Assembly: GCA_036674765.1 (NCBI GenBank)
Contig: JARVKI010000030.1
Span: forward strand, 124,001-188,000
Direction of reading: 5' to 3'
From: Seiridium cupressi
Lineage: Eukaryota; Ascomycota; Sordariomycetes; Amphisphaeriales; Sporocadaceae
DNA: 64,000 nt
The position numbers and the translations under genes are program-made. Below, in pieces: positions 1 through 10,808 of this stretch (the first letter of the stretch is position 1; each line of letters begins with the position of its first letter). The notes under the pieces were generated by a model. That model ran no database searches and was not told where the DNA came from. It saw only the letters and a program-made list of their open reading frames with translations.

Positions 1-1148
1 ATGAGTACTACTCCGCAAGTGACGACTGTCGCTATCACAGTAGTCAATTCGGGTGGATCCCAGCGTTACTCGGTCCTTGCACCCAACACTATCAACGAGG
101 TGATCAGGTGTGATCCATAGTCATCCTCTACGTTACTACTAAACGGATCATTGGTGCTAACAAGGATATTTGTTAACAGTGCTCGTGTGTAGCTGATGGT
201 GTAACTATCAGACACTTACTGCGTATATAGGACAATGCCGCTTATGGGTTGCTCGCAACGGCGCACGACTTTGATTGATGCGAGAAAAAAGTGCCAGCGA
301 CGGCAATCCAATAAGTAGGACCATGAATGCAGGTGTGTGAAGTTGTTTTTCGAATTTAAGAAGAATTCGGTATGCTGACCTAAGATATGGTGCAGATAGG
401 CAACCCTCTCAAATAATCGCGTGGACTGAGAACCGAAGTGAAATAAATGGAAAGTTTATTTGAGGTGCCGTCAAGAGAAAGAAAGGTCGAAGATAAATTC
501 TTGTATGGCGGTAGACTGCCTGTATCTTGCATGCGCGCGCATTTGGGCGTGAGCAATACACCAGTATCCGATACCGACTAGCTATCAAATGTTCTGGCAT
601 CTGACCAAGACGTACCATCTCATCTCTTTTGAGCCTTGCGCCGGAAGATATGGTGACTCTTGACTAATGATCAGACCCACCCCAGTAATAAGACGAACAC
701 TATCCGAAAATTTCCTATTGTGGTAATGCCTAATGGAGGAATCCGCTGACAAAACTCGCTTACTTCTCTGCCACACATTTCGTTTCGTCCCTGTCTTCCG
801 TTCATGCAAATTTTTAATCCCGAAAAGGGTTTCATTACACATTATTTGTCGTTTTCATGTTTTTTCTGCAATCTCAGTGTTCGAAAGGGGATATGTGTTT
901 AGGTAAGTGAGACAATCGTAACTTATGAATTATTAGAAATGATGTATTGTCTATATTCCTGTCGTGTATTCCAAGACCGGGCACCCAGGTGAGTGGACAG
1001 ACATATAATTACGAGTAGTATCCACGCCAACAACTGTTTTTGATGCTTGACTATTATCAGACCTATCAAATCAAGAGTTCGACCACAGTCGTTCTACAAA
1101 GGTCCACCTATAGCCTGCTACTATACCTGCACTACCTCACCCATCGAT
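1..1148. other. Left-edge intergenic stretch
   Basis: No gene is recognised here. The window opens exactly on an ATG that starts a 39-codon frame (1-120), but it matches no family I know and has no clear splice continuation. The rest is AT-leaning with scattered short frames. It should hold the promoter of the hydrolase that starts at 1149. Confidence 0.4.
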
Positions 1149-2017
1149 ATGGCATCCCACCAGCCTGGCGAATGCTGCACCAAAGGATTCAGACATGAGT
1201 GCGTATCAGAAATCATTTTTATCACCGTTGAAAGTGCTGATTCCATGTAAGAGGTGTCCCCGGCGGCAAGATGGTCAGAGTCGCATCCCAATGGGACGGA
1301 TATCTCGCAATGCCTCCTAGTGAGGCCAAACTCAAAGATGCATTCGTGCTCTTCATACCAGACATTCTTGGCCTCTACAACAACGCCAAACTTCTGGCCG
1401 ATCAGTTTGCTGCAAGGGGATATCGATGCCTCATCATTGACGTAACGAATGGGGACCCTGTCCCGCTGAACTTCACCAGTGGCAGCTTTGACCTTGCGAA
1501 ATGGCTGGAGCAGGGCACCGATGGCAAGAACCCGCACACGAAGGAACATATCGACCCAATCGTATCGGCAGCTGTCCAATACATCAAGGAAGAGTTTGGG
1601 CCCAAGAAGATTGGAGCTGTAGGATACTGCTTCGGGGCAAAGGTATGCATTATACTTGTGCACGTCCCGTTACCCTGCTAATTTTAAACAATATAGTACG
1701 TCGTACGCCATATCACGTCGGAGATTGATGCAGGATTTATCGCACATCCTTCGTTCGTCGATGAAGATGAACTGGCTGCGATGAGCAAACCACTCTCTAT
1801 TGCCGCATCTGAGACGGACTCTATTTTCACGGTCGAGCAACGACACAAATCCGAGGAAATTCTTGCCGAGACTGGCGTACCGTATCAGATGAATTTGTAC
1901 TCCGGCGTATCGCACGGGTTTGCCGTGCGTTGTGATTTGAGTCAGAAGACCCAACGTTACGCCAAGGAGCAGGCATTATTGCAAGCAGTATCATGGTTTG
2001 ATCATCATTTCTCATGA
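1149..2017 (+). CDS. Dienelactone hydrolase family protein (AIM2-like)
   Basis: Predicted 253-aa alpha/beta hydrolase of the dienelactone hydrolase family, which uses a Cys-Asp-His triad; the substrate of fungal members is mostly unknown. Three exons join in frame: 1149-1198, 1252-1642 and 1697-2017, with introns starting GTGCGT and GTATGC and ending AG. The N-terminus has the family's paired cysteines followed by KGFRHE and GVPGGK. The nucleophile elbow is GYCFGAK (Cys143), the acid lies in ASETDS (Asp188) and the histidine in SGVSHGF (His220). Length and motifs are complete, so I expect a working cytosolic enzyme. The start was chosen because only this ATG joins in frame to the motif-bearing exon. 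A decayed relative lies at about 40.1-40.7 kb on the other strand. There is no sign that it belongs to the cluster beginning at 5.2 kb. Confidence 0.88.
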
Positions 2018-2627
2018 TTGGATACATTTTGGAGGCTATTTAGTCCTATTGTTTGGCGCCCTATGTTCCTTCCATCTGTATGTATTTCTTGCTCGTTAAA
2101 ATAGATATTTCCTGCTTTCGGTATGAAGTCCGGTCGTTTCATAATGGTACAAGCTGTTGATTGTTTGACGGTCGTATCAGGATGCAAAAATGACTTGACT
2201 AAATGGTGATCTCACCCTGGAATTTCAACATTGTGGTGGCCGATGTATCAAAGCTAACTTAGGGTTAACGTAAGCATGTTTGGGTGAATTATTAGCGTGT
2301 AAATTTTCTGCAACCAAGATTTTAATTTAAGGTTAACGCCTCACCTGGGTAGTTAGCTCTTATTATCCGGCGCTATTATAAGACTCGATATTAGTATTAT
2401 TTCTTTTCCGATATTTCAACATAGTAAAAAGCAATATTTCCAGCTTGTTTTGCTGAATTGCGCCCAAGACTGTCGCCTCGCAAAATGATACCAGCCATAA
2501 GCACAAGCCACTGCACGCCAACGTATCAATGACAGTACAATAAGAAGCTTACATATGCATGTACATACATTTTCACATTCTCGCTGCCGCACATTTATCC
2601 AACATCAGAACCCGAAGGCTAGACACC
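2018..2627. other. Intergenic, AT-rich
   Basis: I see no gene. It should contain the 3' end of the hydrolase and the promoter of the glycosyltransferase. An in-frame upstream ATG at 2559 would add 23 residues to the next gene, but its context is poorer than that at 2628. Confidence 0.4.
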
Positions 2628-3761
2628 ATGCCCGCTTCTGGATACCAAGCCCTCCACAATGAGGAGAGTGCATCTATTGGAATGGAGGATATGAGTTCAG
2701 AGAGTCAATCACCTCAGCTAGCTGCCTGGGATCAGATGCAGATCGGGAATGACAGACAACTGCATACGCGCAAGCAATGGTATGTGCAGAATTGGACAGA
2801 CCTAAGGTCCTGGACACATATACGGAAACGGCCATGCGTTGCCTGGCTAGGGGCACTGGTGCTCATTTGCTGGTGCATCTTCCAGTTCACTACTCTCTTC
2901 CACCCACGACAACTGCATTCGATATCATACAAACAGATAATGCAGCACAAGTCTCTTGTCTCTCGAAAGATGTGGCAAATACTTTTGCCCATGCCAGAGG
3001 ACATCCACGTAAACCCCGTCACGTTTGAGGAGCCTAGCGCCTGGATGGAGATGAATGCGGGCTATACGTATACACTTTTCGGAATTGACGGCGCGGCAGC
3101 ATTCCTGGAATCTCGGTTCCCGAATCAAACAGATTACCTGGAAACATTCAACAAACTGAGAAACCCGGGACTCAAGTCCGATCTTTTCCGGTACATGGTG
3201 TTGTACGCGGAAGGCGGCGTATACAGCGACCTTGACACAAGACCAAAGAAGCCTATCAACGAGTGGGTCCCAGAAGCATATAGGCCCACGGCCCGGCTTG
3301 TGGTTGGGCTTGAATATGATTCTCTCGGCGGCGAAGTGGGCGAGAGCTACACTTACCCTGTTCAATTTGCACAATGGACGATAGCAGCAGCGCCTCAACA
3401 CAATGTCTTTACTCAGATGATAGATCGGTGCATACAGCGATTGGGCGAGCTATCTGAGAAGCATGGCGCAGGCAATAGCGACCGAGGTCTATTGAACTCG
3501 AATGATGACGATGTCTTGAAGGCCACTGGACCAGTGGCATGGACAGAAATCATCTTTCAGGATATACAAAGGCAAGCACCCGAGATACAGAGCCTACAAG
3601 ACCTATCGAGGATGGAAGAGCCTAGACTGTATGGTGACATCCTTGTCCTTCCGATAAATGGGTTTGGGTCAGGGCAGCCGCATTCGGGAAGTGCGAGGTG
3701 GTTTACTCCGAAAGAAGCTTTAGTTACTCACCACGCTAAGAGCTCCTGGAGAATTGGTTGA
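2628..3761 (+). CDS. GT32-family glycosyltransferase (Och1-like, type II membrane)
   Basis: A 377-aa single-exon protein. A cytosolic tail of about 68 residues is followed by one membrane segment (about 69-91, starting CVAWLGALVL) and a lumenal domain. The catalytic region carries the GT32 signature: SDLFRYMVLYAEGGVY followed by the DxD motif SDLDTRP (Asp201 and Asp203). This arrangement is typical of Golgi alpha-1,6-mannosyltransferase-like enzymes that use GDP-mannose and Mn2+. The ATG at 2628 was preferred over 2559 because it lies in an ACC-ATG context and avoids an odd leader. The family is broad (Och1, Hoc1, inositol-phosphoceramide mannosyltransferases), so the acceptor cannot be named. 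It appears intact and has no obvious functional link to its neighbours. Confidence 0.85.
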   Translation: MPASGYQALHNEESASIGMEDMSSESQSPQLAAWDQMQIGNDRQLHTRKQWYVQNWTDLRSWTHIRKRPCVAWLGALVLICWCIFQFTTLFHPRQLHSISYKQIMQHKSLVSRKMWQILLPMPEDIHVNPVTFEEPSAWMEMNAGYTYTLFGIDGAAAFLESRFPNQTDYLETFNKLRNPGLKSDLFRYMVLYAEGGVYSDLDTRPKKPINEWVPEAYRPTARLVVGLEYDSLGGEVGESYTYPVQFAQWTIAAAPQHNVFTQMIDRCIQRLGELSEKHGAGNSDRGLLNSNDDDVLKATGPVAWTEIIFQDIQRQAPEIQSLQDLSRMEEPRLYGDILVLPINGFGSGQPHSGSARWFTPKEALVTHHAKSSWRIG

Positions 3762-5237
3762 GTAGTGTTTCCGATTTACACTCATCGAGCTGCCACCACA
3801 ACAGATGAGCAGTCAATAATGCATTACGACGTCGTTGCATTTCTACATCATCATCATCAGTCAAAATACATGCTTATATCGGTGTTTGGTCATATGGATA
3901 TGCGAACTTGGTGTACCGGTGGACGTCAAGTCGATCGCTGGCAGCATTTCGCTGATCAAAAATCTCGCTTGGTAGGCTTCAAGGACGAGAGGAGCGCACG
4001 ATGGAACTACAAAAGCATATAAGCCTTGCTGCTATGCACCATTGTTTTTGGCAGTTATCCTCGATGTGGGAGTTATAACTAGCAACAAGAAACGCATTGT
4101 TGGCACTAACGCCGGCATTGGTTTAATGTGCCACAAAAATTGTGTCATAAGCCTTTGGATGCGACGTACCGGCGTGGCACGGTTGAGAAAATGATGCATC
4201 ATTGGCCCCATTCCTCGACGTCCGCCTTCCCACGGCGCACTGATCATACACAAACAGGGGACACAGCGCACAGTAATGAGCCATGCAACCTGACCCCATT
4301 CGATGACCGCTGAGGCTTTGGGATTTAGGTTCTTCCACACCGTTCTCGATTCTGCCACATCCGTGAAATATCCAAAGGACGTCTGCATATATATATATGT
4401 CGTTGGAATATAGTCAGTCTCTTATAAGAACCCCGTTTAGCAGTCTCTTGCCTTTCCTGCCTGCATATTTGCCTTTGCGCCTGTGATATCCATGTGATAG
4501 TGTGATCCTCCACCGCCTCCTCCACCCGGAGCGTACCTGGTCGAGTTATTGGTATTCAATGAAAATCCATATAAAACCCACTTAGGCTATTGCGTGCACT
4601 CGCACAAGAATTCTGTAGTTGGCGTTAAGATTCATGCTACTGACTCTGTCGCTGAAAGATTTACGTCCGAGGTTAAGCGTCGTATCGATTTTCGCCTACT
4701 ACTGATAAGCCGATGAAACGGATACCATTACATTGGGTGGATGATAAGTACTTCAACAAGAAAGTCACGTTGAATGAAGGACAATTCAAGCTTGACTATG
4801 AGCCTGTATGCGGATTTGAGCCTAGTGCGTATCAAGTTCTGGGTCCGGAGAAGAGCCTGAATTCAGCAACTGGTAGTTGCAAGTGCTTCTTTATAATTTC
4901 CGTTATGTCTAGGTCTATATACACTAATAAGGGTAATCAGACATGCCCTGGCAAGAAGGCAAATCAGAGAAACTGCCAGACATGGATTGTCGAATCTGCT
5001 GACTAGCTTGCGCGGGACCACATATTCGATAAACCAGTGGCCGATTACCTTAGGACGATAGAGGAATGATCGCTTTAACGAAGGGTCTCACGGTTGAGTC
5101 TCCCTGACTAGGACTACGAGTACTAGGATAAGTTCTTAATATAACTGGATACTCCTCGCCAAAGAATACTGTCTGCCGATTGGACGTTGGCGCGGACTGA
5201 TTAGTATAAGTGACTGTGACTATTTACGCGAGCATGA
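3762..5237. other. Intergenic, no recognised gene
   Basis: Contains a short (AT)n run near 4388-4397 and several short open frames, the longest at 4713-5006 (97 codons) and 4032-4388 (minus). None shows a family motif. The right edge is where the NRPS relic breaks off just after its last adenylation-domain motif. No carrier-protein or reductase-domain sequence was seen here. Confidence 0.4.
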
Positions 5238-8200
5238 CTAATTACGATTCGAGTTCGTATCGCAGGGCAATGTATCTACAATGACCATCATGGCAGGTCG
5301 CATATAATCTGGCACGCGGAGCTCTTTGACGACACGTTTCAAAAAGCTTCTCTCTGCGGCCGGGGCGCCTCGTATACTCGCGTCTCGGGCTAGCAGGACG
5401 TGGGCCACAAGGAACTCAGTGCCCGCGTTGGTGTTCTGAGATACGGACTTGGGCTTTCGGACATGTACGACGGCATCGCTGACCTGGCCCTCAGCTGTCG
5501 CGAGGATCTGGGCCTCAATGTCAAGCATGTCAATGCGCAGTCCGCGCAGCTTGACCTGTGTGTCGCCGTCGATGCGGCCCTGTAGAATGAAATGTCCGTC
5601 CGACGCCCGCAGATAACCCTGATCGCCGCTGTGGTGTACCAGATCCCAGCCCCAAGCTTTGAACTCAGAACGGGCAAGACGGCCTTGCGGGAACCTCTCT
5701 GCTGTCAATGAAGGGTTGCCTACATAGCCATCGGCGATTCCAGCTCCTCCAAACAGGAGTTCACCGGGGATGCCGGCTGGCACGGGATGGCCTTGCGGGT
5801 CAACCACACGGGCTGAAAAGTTAGGCATAACGCGACCAATTGGAACGGGCATATAATTTACCGAGCCAGATCGATATAAGACCTCATGGGCATTAGGGAT
5901 CATGGTTTCCGTAGGCCAAATATACTAATGGCGCGGAGATCGGGCTTGTTCAACGCCTGCAGATGCTTGATGAGATTCAGACTGTAGGGCTCGCCACCAG
6001 AGCAGTGCCAGGCCCAGGCCGAGCTCCGTAGCGCTGCGGCATCGCCACCCTGTATCCAGGCGACCGACTCGCTCGGCACCGCGAAGGTGAAGGTGACCTT
6101 CTTAGACACTATGAGGTCGGTCAAGGACTTGGGGTCCCTGCAGGCTTCGGGGCCAGTCACTACAACGGTCCCTTTCGTGGCGAGACCGATGATCGCGCCT
6201 CACCACGAGACGTCGAAACTAAAGGCAGTTTGCTGCAGCACTATCTGCGGTGGCATTGGCCAGCGATGCAGGAGACTGCGGGCCGCGTTGACGACGACGC
6301 GATGCGGGATCGAGATGCCTTTAGGTACACCTGTGGAGCCACTGGTATAGATGATCATGGCCTCGTGTTTCAAGCTGTGATTGGTGACAGACGAGGTATT
6401 CTGAAAGTGATTAAAAGCCAAGGTAGAGACGTTGATTACGCGTACCGCATCGTTTAGAGCCAAGCCCGAGACAAGGGGCATTGTGGCATCGTGGATCAGC
6501 AGCGTGGTCAGTTGAGCCTCTTTCGCGACATCAGCCAGTCGCTGCAGACCCTGAGAGGTTTCCAACGGAACGTAGGTGTGTCCGGCCCGCCACACTCCCA
6601 GCATTGAGCAGATTCAGTCGACGTCGGGTTCATGAAGGATCCCAATTCTCGACTGGGCTGGAAGCCCGAGACCGTCCAGGCTTTTGCCAATGGCCGTCGA
6701 TCGCGCTTTTAGGTCAGAATAGGAAACATATCCACCTCGGCTGTCTTGAAGAGCCACTGCGTCTGGCTGGCCCACCGCGATCTCGTCGACCTCAGATACG
6801 AAACTGGAGTGGCCGAGCTCTAAAAAATCGCCTATATCAGGTCAGCTAGGTTAGTAGAAATCCTGGCTGATACGTGAACTTGAAAAAATGTGAAAGACAG
6901 ACCTTGACCAATCTCAATAGCTTTTTGTACCTGCGACTCGTTAAACATCTGGACTTGTCCAACGAGCAAATTGCTATTTTTTGTGAAAGCGTCAAGTAGC
7001 GACGTAAAGCACCCGAGGATGAGCTCCGCCTCCTCCGGACTGTACAGGCCTTCCTGGACAAGGAGCTTCAGCGAGGCCTCTCCGGTTGGGGTATCAATCA
7101 TCTCTACCATGACGTCGTAAGGCGTCTTGCTGAGAATGTCTTCCTTGCCCTCTAGGAAGCCGGTGCCGAACGGAAGCTTCTCGGTCACGTAGCGGTAATC
7201 GGTGAAGGCCTGGAAGAGAGGGCTGTGCGTGGCACTGCGCCGGATCCCTACGCGCTCCATGACGACGTCAAAGGGCACCGCCGAGTGGCCCAGAGCCTGT
7301 AGCACCTTGGTCTTAGTGGCCCGGACCAATGTCGCGAACGAGGTGTCTGCCCGAGTCGGCAGCCGCAGCGCCAGAAGATTAAGAAAATTGCCGACGCTGT
7401 CAATGGCTCCGACATCAGATCGGTTCGCATCCGCCATCCCAATGCAGACATCGTCAATGGCCCCCAACCGTGCCAACGTGACCTGCAGCACGGTGGTGTA
7501 GAGGTGGAAGGGTGTGACCTTGAGTTTACGAGCTGTCGTTTGTACCTGCCTCGCCACCCGCGCTGACACCCTTGTATCTAGCGTTCGGTTCGCATATGTG
7601 GTGAGCGATGGTCGCGCCCGCGACGTCTCGCTAGACACTCGCAGGATCGGAAGGGGGTCAGGCAGCACCGCAAACTCACCAGTCCAAAATGCCATATGCT
7701 CATCCCAACGACCTTTGTTGAGCTGGTCACGCTGGTGCTCTGCGAAAGCCGTGTACTGCACGCGCGGTGGCGCCGGTTTCCGACCGGAGTATACCTTGAT
7801 CACGTCTGAAATGAAGACGAAGGAACTCGTCGAATCCATGTTGATATAATGATACTCCACTAGAAGATGCTGCTAGGTCCTTGATGTCGATACAAGCAAG
7901 GCTCGCATCGTCGTGCCACGCTCGAGGTCGTAGACGGTGTTGTGCACCTCGCGGAACAGCCCATCGATGTCGGCGCTAGAGGCACTGGTGGTCTCCAAGC
8001 GCAGCGGGCTCCTCTTCATGACCCCCTGCATCGGCTGAGACCGGTCGTCGCCATAGTCGAAGAAGCAGGTTCGTAACGCCTCATGTCGGGCTGCAACTAC
8101 CTCGACGGAACGGCCGAAGGCAGCTACGTCCACCTCAGAGGAGATCTCGACGTGGCAGGAGATATTGAAAGCGTAGGGATCTTCCACGATTTGGCTCATA

Positions 8201-8520
8201 ACCCAGAATCGTGATTGACCGAAGGACATGGGAATGATCTTGTCAAGATCTGCGGTTTTCACTGGAGAGGAGGACTCCGACGTGGCCACGCTCTCCTCCA
8301 ATTCGTCCGAGACAGAGGGCGCCGGTGAAGTCGTGCTCGGTGTTGGTACTGCTGAGGCTGTTGTGGGGGTCGCGTTGCTAGGAGAAGCAGAAGGTTTGGC
8401 TGCTAGTGATTGTAAGGGGATGGCTGGGGCTATCTCGATTTTGTTGTCCTTGGCTTCGGGTTTCTGGAGAGCCTCTATCGGTATAGCGTCATCCTTGGAA
8501 TCCGGACTTAGGCTAGGCGC
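5238..8520 (-). pseudogene. PKS-NRPS hybrid relic: linker, C domain and A domain only
   Basis: Remnant of the NRPS half of a polyketide synthase-NRPS megasynthase. In transcript order it has a Pro/Ser/Thr-rich ACP-to-C linker (about 8520-8250), the condensation-domain start PMSFGQSRFW, the rest of the C domain to about 6903, and an adenylation domain to 5238. A-domain motifs include YTSGSTGVPKG (A3), GELLFGG, HHSGDQGYL and LRGLRIDMLDIEAQI (A8). A 71-nt intron (6832-6902) keeps frame between the C and A domains. Breaks: in-frame TAG at 7873-7875, TGA at 6614-6616, TGA at 6200-6202, and a frame change near 5900 inside the A5 region. The C-domain active-site motif reads HYINMDS rather than HHxxxDG. 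Nothing of KS, AT, DH, MT, KR or ACP lies upstream, and nothing of T or R downstream. Family and domain identity are clear. A product cannot be made from this copy. Confidence 0.9.
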
Positions 8521-8733
8521 CATGACAGGAGGCAGGCTCCAGCGGAGACTTTCAACCGCCTCATCACCCGAGAGAAGAACGCCAGCGAGCTCCGCCTGAA
8601 TCACTACCCTCCGGTTCCTGTATCCGCACTGCAGAGTGGACAAGTCTCGCGAATTTGGCCGCACTTCGACCTCGGTGTGATCACGCTGCTGTTTGCATCG
8701 TCAGTGGGCGGGCTGGAGATTGAGGACGGCAAG
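8521..8733 (+). pseudogene. 2-oxoglutarate/Fe(II) dioxygenase fragment
   Basis: A reading frame of about 70 codons encodes the centre of an isopenicillin-N-synthase-like dioxygenase. It includes [15 protein letters not shown], then the iron-binding H-x-D in [14 protein letters not shown], then VGGLEIEDG. An in-frame stop lies just upstream of about 8521, and the similarity ends at 8733 before a stop. Both the N-terminal half and the C-terminal half with the second iron histidine and the 2OG-binding Arg are absent. The fragment abuts the NRPS linker in the opposite orientation, so the joint is a rearrangement breakpoint. It probably comes from a tailoring enzyme of the same cluster. It is distinct from the intact oxygenase at 25.7 kb. 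Confidence 0.8.
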
Positions 8734-9034
8734 GTCTGCCAAGGAAAAGACAAGACAGTAGGCTAATAGACGTGGTTCGAGAGGGAACCGAACTTTCGGT
8801 CACATTTTCAACTCAACCGCCGCCAAGTTCGGGTCTGGGGGAGCCGGTGGAGTCCACACGCAGGGATCGGACCCATATCAGTTGTTGTTCGAACGCAACT
8901 ATGCGAAGATTTCATTCATTATGACAGTTGCATTTTAATAGTTGAAGGGACTTCAGTATTATTGAAATAACATTCCATATGCTCCCCTCTTCTTATTTTT
9001 AAACCGTACAAATTATTATACGGTGCAGCTTGCC
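8734..9034. other. Spacer before the P450 relic
   Basis: About 300 nt with no coding similarity. It should contain the original promoter of the P450. AT-rich sequence near 8930-9010 lies just ahead of the P450 ATG. Confidence 0.4.
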
Positions 9035-10465
9035 ATGGACCAATTGATTGACAAAACAACACTTGCCGCAAGCTTTGCGGCCGTGTTTGCAGTATACCTC
9101 ACATGGCTTTCCATATACCGACTTTTCTTCCACCGGGTCGCCCATATCCCTGGTCCTAAGCTCGCGGCCCTGACGTATTACTACCAATCCTACTACGACT
9201 TCTTCCCTTACCAGGGCCAGTTCATATTTCAACTTGAGAAGCTGCATAAGCGCTACGGACCCGTCATCCGCATGGGACCAGATGAAGTACACGTCAACGA
9301 TGCACGCTTCTATAAGGAGATGTACGGCTCGTCCACGCGCCGTCGCAATAAGTCACCCATCTGGTACTGGATGGAAGGCCTAGGTGCCGTGGGTGACCAG
9401 AGCATGTTCATCACGCTGGACCATGACCACCACCGGCTGCGAAAGGCAGGCCTGGGATCCTTCTTCAGCAAGCGCAAGGTGCAGGAACTGGAACCGCGCG
9501 TCAAGGAGAAGGTCCTACTGCTACGCCAGAGACTCCTGGAACGCGTCGGTGGTGCCGCGGTAGATCTCAAAGATGCCTTTGGAGGCATGGCATTGGACAT
9601 CATCACGTTGTACTGTTTCAATCGTTGCTTCGGAGCGCTGGACCGCCCAGACCTGGGCAGGGAGATGAGCCAGCTGATGGGTGTGGGCGTGAAGATTAAC
9701 CCGTTCGGTCGGACACTTCCCACTATAGCTCGTACAGTGATGCGCCTCCCCAAGTGGACGCTTAACTGGAGCGGCCTCGTGTCGACGACAGGAGACTTTC
9801 TGGCCATTGCAGACCGTTTGTCCTCCGAAGCTCGTAATGAGGCCATCCAGGATCTGTCCCAGGGTAAATATTCGCTGACGGATGATGCGGACTCACGCAC
9901 TGTATTTAACTCAATGATGCGTAGCGACGTCTTGCCGGAGCACGAGAAAACTGAGGCACGGCTTCAGGCCGACGGCATGACGCTGATCGCGGCAGGTTTC
10001 GACACGACCAGTCGGTCCTTGACCGTTATATTCTACCATCTGCTTACCAAGGATGCAATTCGCGACCGTGTCCTTGAGGAGATCCGTACCCTCATGCCGA
10101 CCCCGACCTCCCCACTGCCCTCAGTGGCACAGTTGGAGCAGCTCCCCTACCTTACGTGCATCATACACGAAGGCACACGCCTTGCCCATGGCGTTGCAGG
10201 TCGCTTGACCCGCATCGCCCCGGAGGAGGACCTGCATTACAAGGCTGGCGAGGGTCATGTCTACACGATTCCACGCGGCACCACCTTCGGCCAATCCTCG
10301 TACCTGGTGCACACGGACGAGTCCATCTATCCTCAACCAACAAAGTTCCAGCCCGAGCGGTACTGGAGCGAGGATTCGTCCAAGCCAATAATCATGCTAG
10401 CCAACATATGTGGTCTCCAATTGATATCGGGTGTGCATATTTTCAATTTGAATAATAAAGCATAG
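9035..10465 (+). pseudogene. Cytochrome P450, truncated before the heme loop
   Basis: Microsomal fungal P450 of the type found as a tailoring oxidase in secondary-metabolite clusters. An uninterrupted frame starts with an N-terminal anchor (about residues 8-30) and the proline hinge HIPGPKLAAL. It continues through the I-helix oxygen-activating motif AAGFDTTSR (about residue 318), the K-helix HEGTRLAHG (ExxR, about 378) and FQPERYW (about 438). From about 10380 the similarity stops and the frame runs into unrelated residues ending at 10465. The Cys-containing heme-binding loop (FxxGxRxCxG) is missing, so no functional P450 can be made. The frame upstream of the break is clean, which suggests loss by a rearrangement rather than gradual decay. 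I chose the ATG at 9035 over 9023 because relatives begin close to the anchor. Confidence 0.85.
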
Positions 10466-10808
10466 TAAACAGAGATCCGAGGAAGTTTTTTCTCAATATC
10501 CTTCTCATCGGCAAGTCGTGATGAGGATAGACAGTAGCATATGTCCATTATGAAGCTTTGAGTACACCCAAGTCTAAGAAAGCCCCCAATGCTAGAATCC
10601 TTTCTTTTCCGCCTTGACGAAATTACCTATACGGCGACCGAGGATTATAGTTGTGTTATAAGTGCGCTTCTTGGAACGATAAAACCAGATAACAGATAAC
10701 ACAAGCTGTTTTGTTTCTACATCGATATATTCAAGTCATGAAAGAGTGATACGTAGTTAGACCTCAGATCATACGAGTGCCGGATATGACTAAGTATCAA
10801 AGCAGGCC
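10466..10808. other. Spacer between truncated P450 and enoyl reductase
   Basis: About 340 nt, AT-rich, with nothing recognised. The missing heme-loop region of the P450 was looked for here on both strands and not found. Confidence 0.4.

Noticed and set aside
1..120. 39-codon frame beginning at base 1
   Set aside because: Starts exactly at the window edge, no motif, no clear splice continuation; too short to support a gene.
1121..1663. 180-codon minus-strand frame
   Set aside because: Lies antisense to the dienelactone hydrolase exons, whose motifs explain the sequence.
4713..5006. 97-codon plus-strand frame
   Set aside because: Protein-like start but no family motif, no conserved context and no splice partners.
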